Below are positions 39,112-39,278 of a DNA stretch of 39,278 nucleotides, piece by piece (positions within the stretch are counted from its first letter, which is position 1; each line of letters opens with the position of its first letter). The stretch is from an uncultured bacterium (GTDB lineage: Bacteria > Bacillota > Limnochordia > DTU080 > JAAYLA01), in the NCBI GenBank assembly GCA_937983075.1, contig CALKAQ010000155.1, forward strand, positions 1-39,278, in the 5' to 3' direction. The notes beneath the pieces are model-generated. The model worked only from the letters and a program-made list of their open reading frames with translations, was not told the origin of the DNA and did no database searches. The position numbers and the translations under genes were made by a program.

Positions 39112-39278
39112 TCGTGTCCGCTCTCTTTCCGTTTCGTATTGCGGTTGTCCGTCCGTTATTAGTTATTGGCATATTGGGATCCTGCCATTACTTCGGTGAA
39201 TAGCATGTATGTTTGTTTGGCGCTATACAGTTCTGCTTCACTCCGTGTGGGATCAGCTGGCGAAGGCCTTTTCAACTG
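39112..39278 (-). other. Region upstream of the calcium ATPase gene
   Basis: 167 bases to the window edge with no coding sequence. AT-richer stretches such as AACTAATAAC (minus strand, about 39157-39166) could contain a -10, but no convincing -35/-10 pair was found. No riboswitch motif was recognised. Confidence 0.3.

Overview
The window is chromosome-like DNA, G+C-rich by eye, with dense same-strand operons, 4-bp start/stop overlaps, GTG and TTG starts and strong AGGAGG-type ribosome binding sites. These signs, together with a complete Bce-type peptide-resistance module, a TipA-like MerR regulator and an mhqO-mhqD pair, point to a Gram-positive, Bacillota-like host (perhaps a Paenibacillaceae or Alicyclobacillaceae relative). 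I cannot name the genus. No rRNA, tRNA, CRISPR array, integrase or insertion sequence was seen.

Layout. 1-5637: a nickel/peptide-type ABC transporter operon (end of a binding protein, two permeases, two short ATPases) coupled to an unusual NMT1/THI5-like protein with no signal peptide and a small-molecule kinase. 5722-10349: a Bce-type response regulator, intramembrane-sensing kinase, ATPase and permease, with a textbook BceR-type operator before the ATPase gene. 10314-11804: a 5'-truncated methyltransferase remnant and a TipA-like MerR gene that has a 19-bp-spacer promoter and an apparent frameshift at its 3' end. 11917-17506: a small oxidase-subunit-I-like membrane protein, dihydroxy-acid dehydratase (ilvD, minus strand), a MATE exporter and an amidase with an extra N-terminal domain.

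17660-22343: a tightly coupled five-gene operon (DUF4242-like protein, acyl-CoA-dehydrogenase-like flavoprotein without the usual catalytic Glu motif, and an SsuABC/TauABC/NrtABC-type transporter with a Tat lipoprotein receptor). It looks like a nutrient-scavenging system, most plausibly for an organosulfur compound, and is one of two candidates for an undescribed system. 22476-27317: selO, an orphan two-winged-helix protein, a 337-bp gap with two predicted RNA folds, and two luciferase-like flavin monooxygenases.

27462-33094: two secreted proteins. The first is a fibronectin-III/lectin-like protein whose promoter or leader lies inside a long inverted repeat. The second is a giant protein of about 1,430 residues that joins a degenerate SGNH domain, a sugar-dehydrogenase-like propeller, ThuA, PKD and CBM6-like domains. 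This architecture is typical of Planctomycetota, Verrucomicrobiota and some Actinomycetota, so it is the second candidate system and a likely acquired function. 33305-39111: an exported cyclophilin, a nucleoside deaminase, mhqO-mhqD-like quinone/catechol detoxification genes, and a SERCA-like calcium P-type ATPase on the minus strand.
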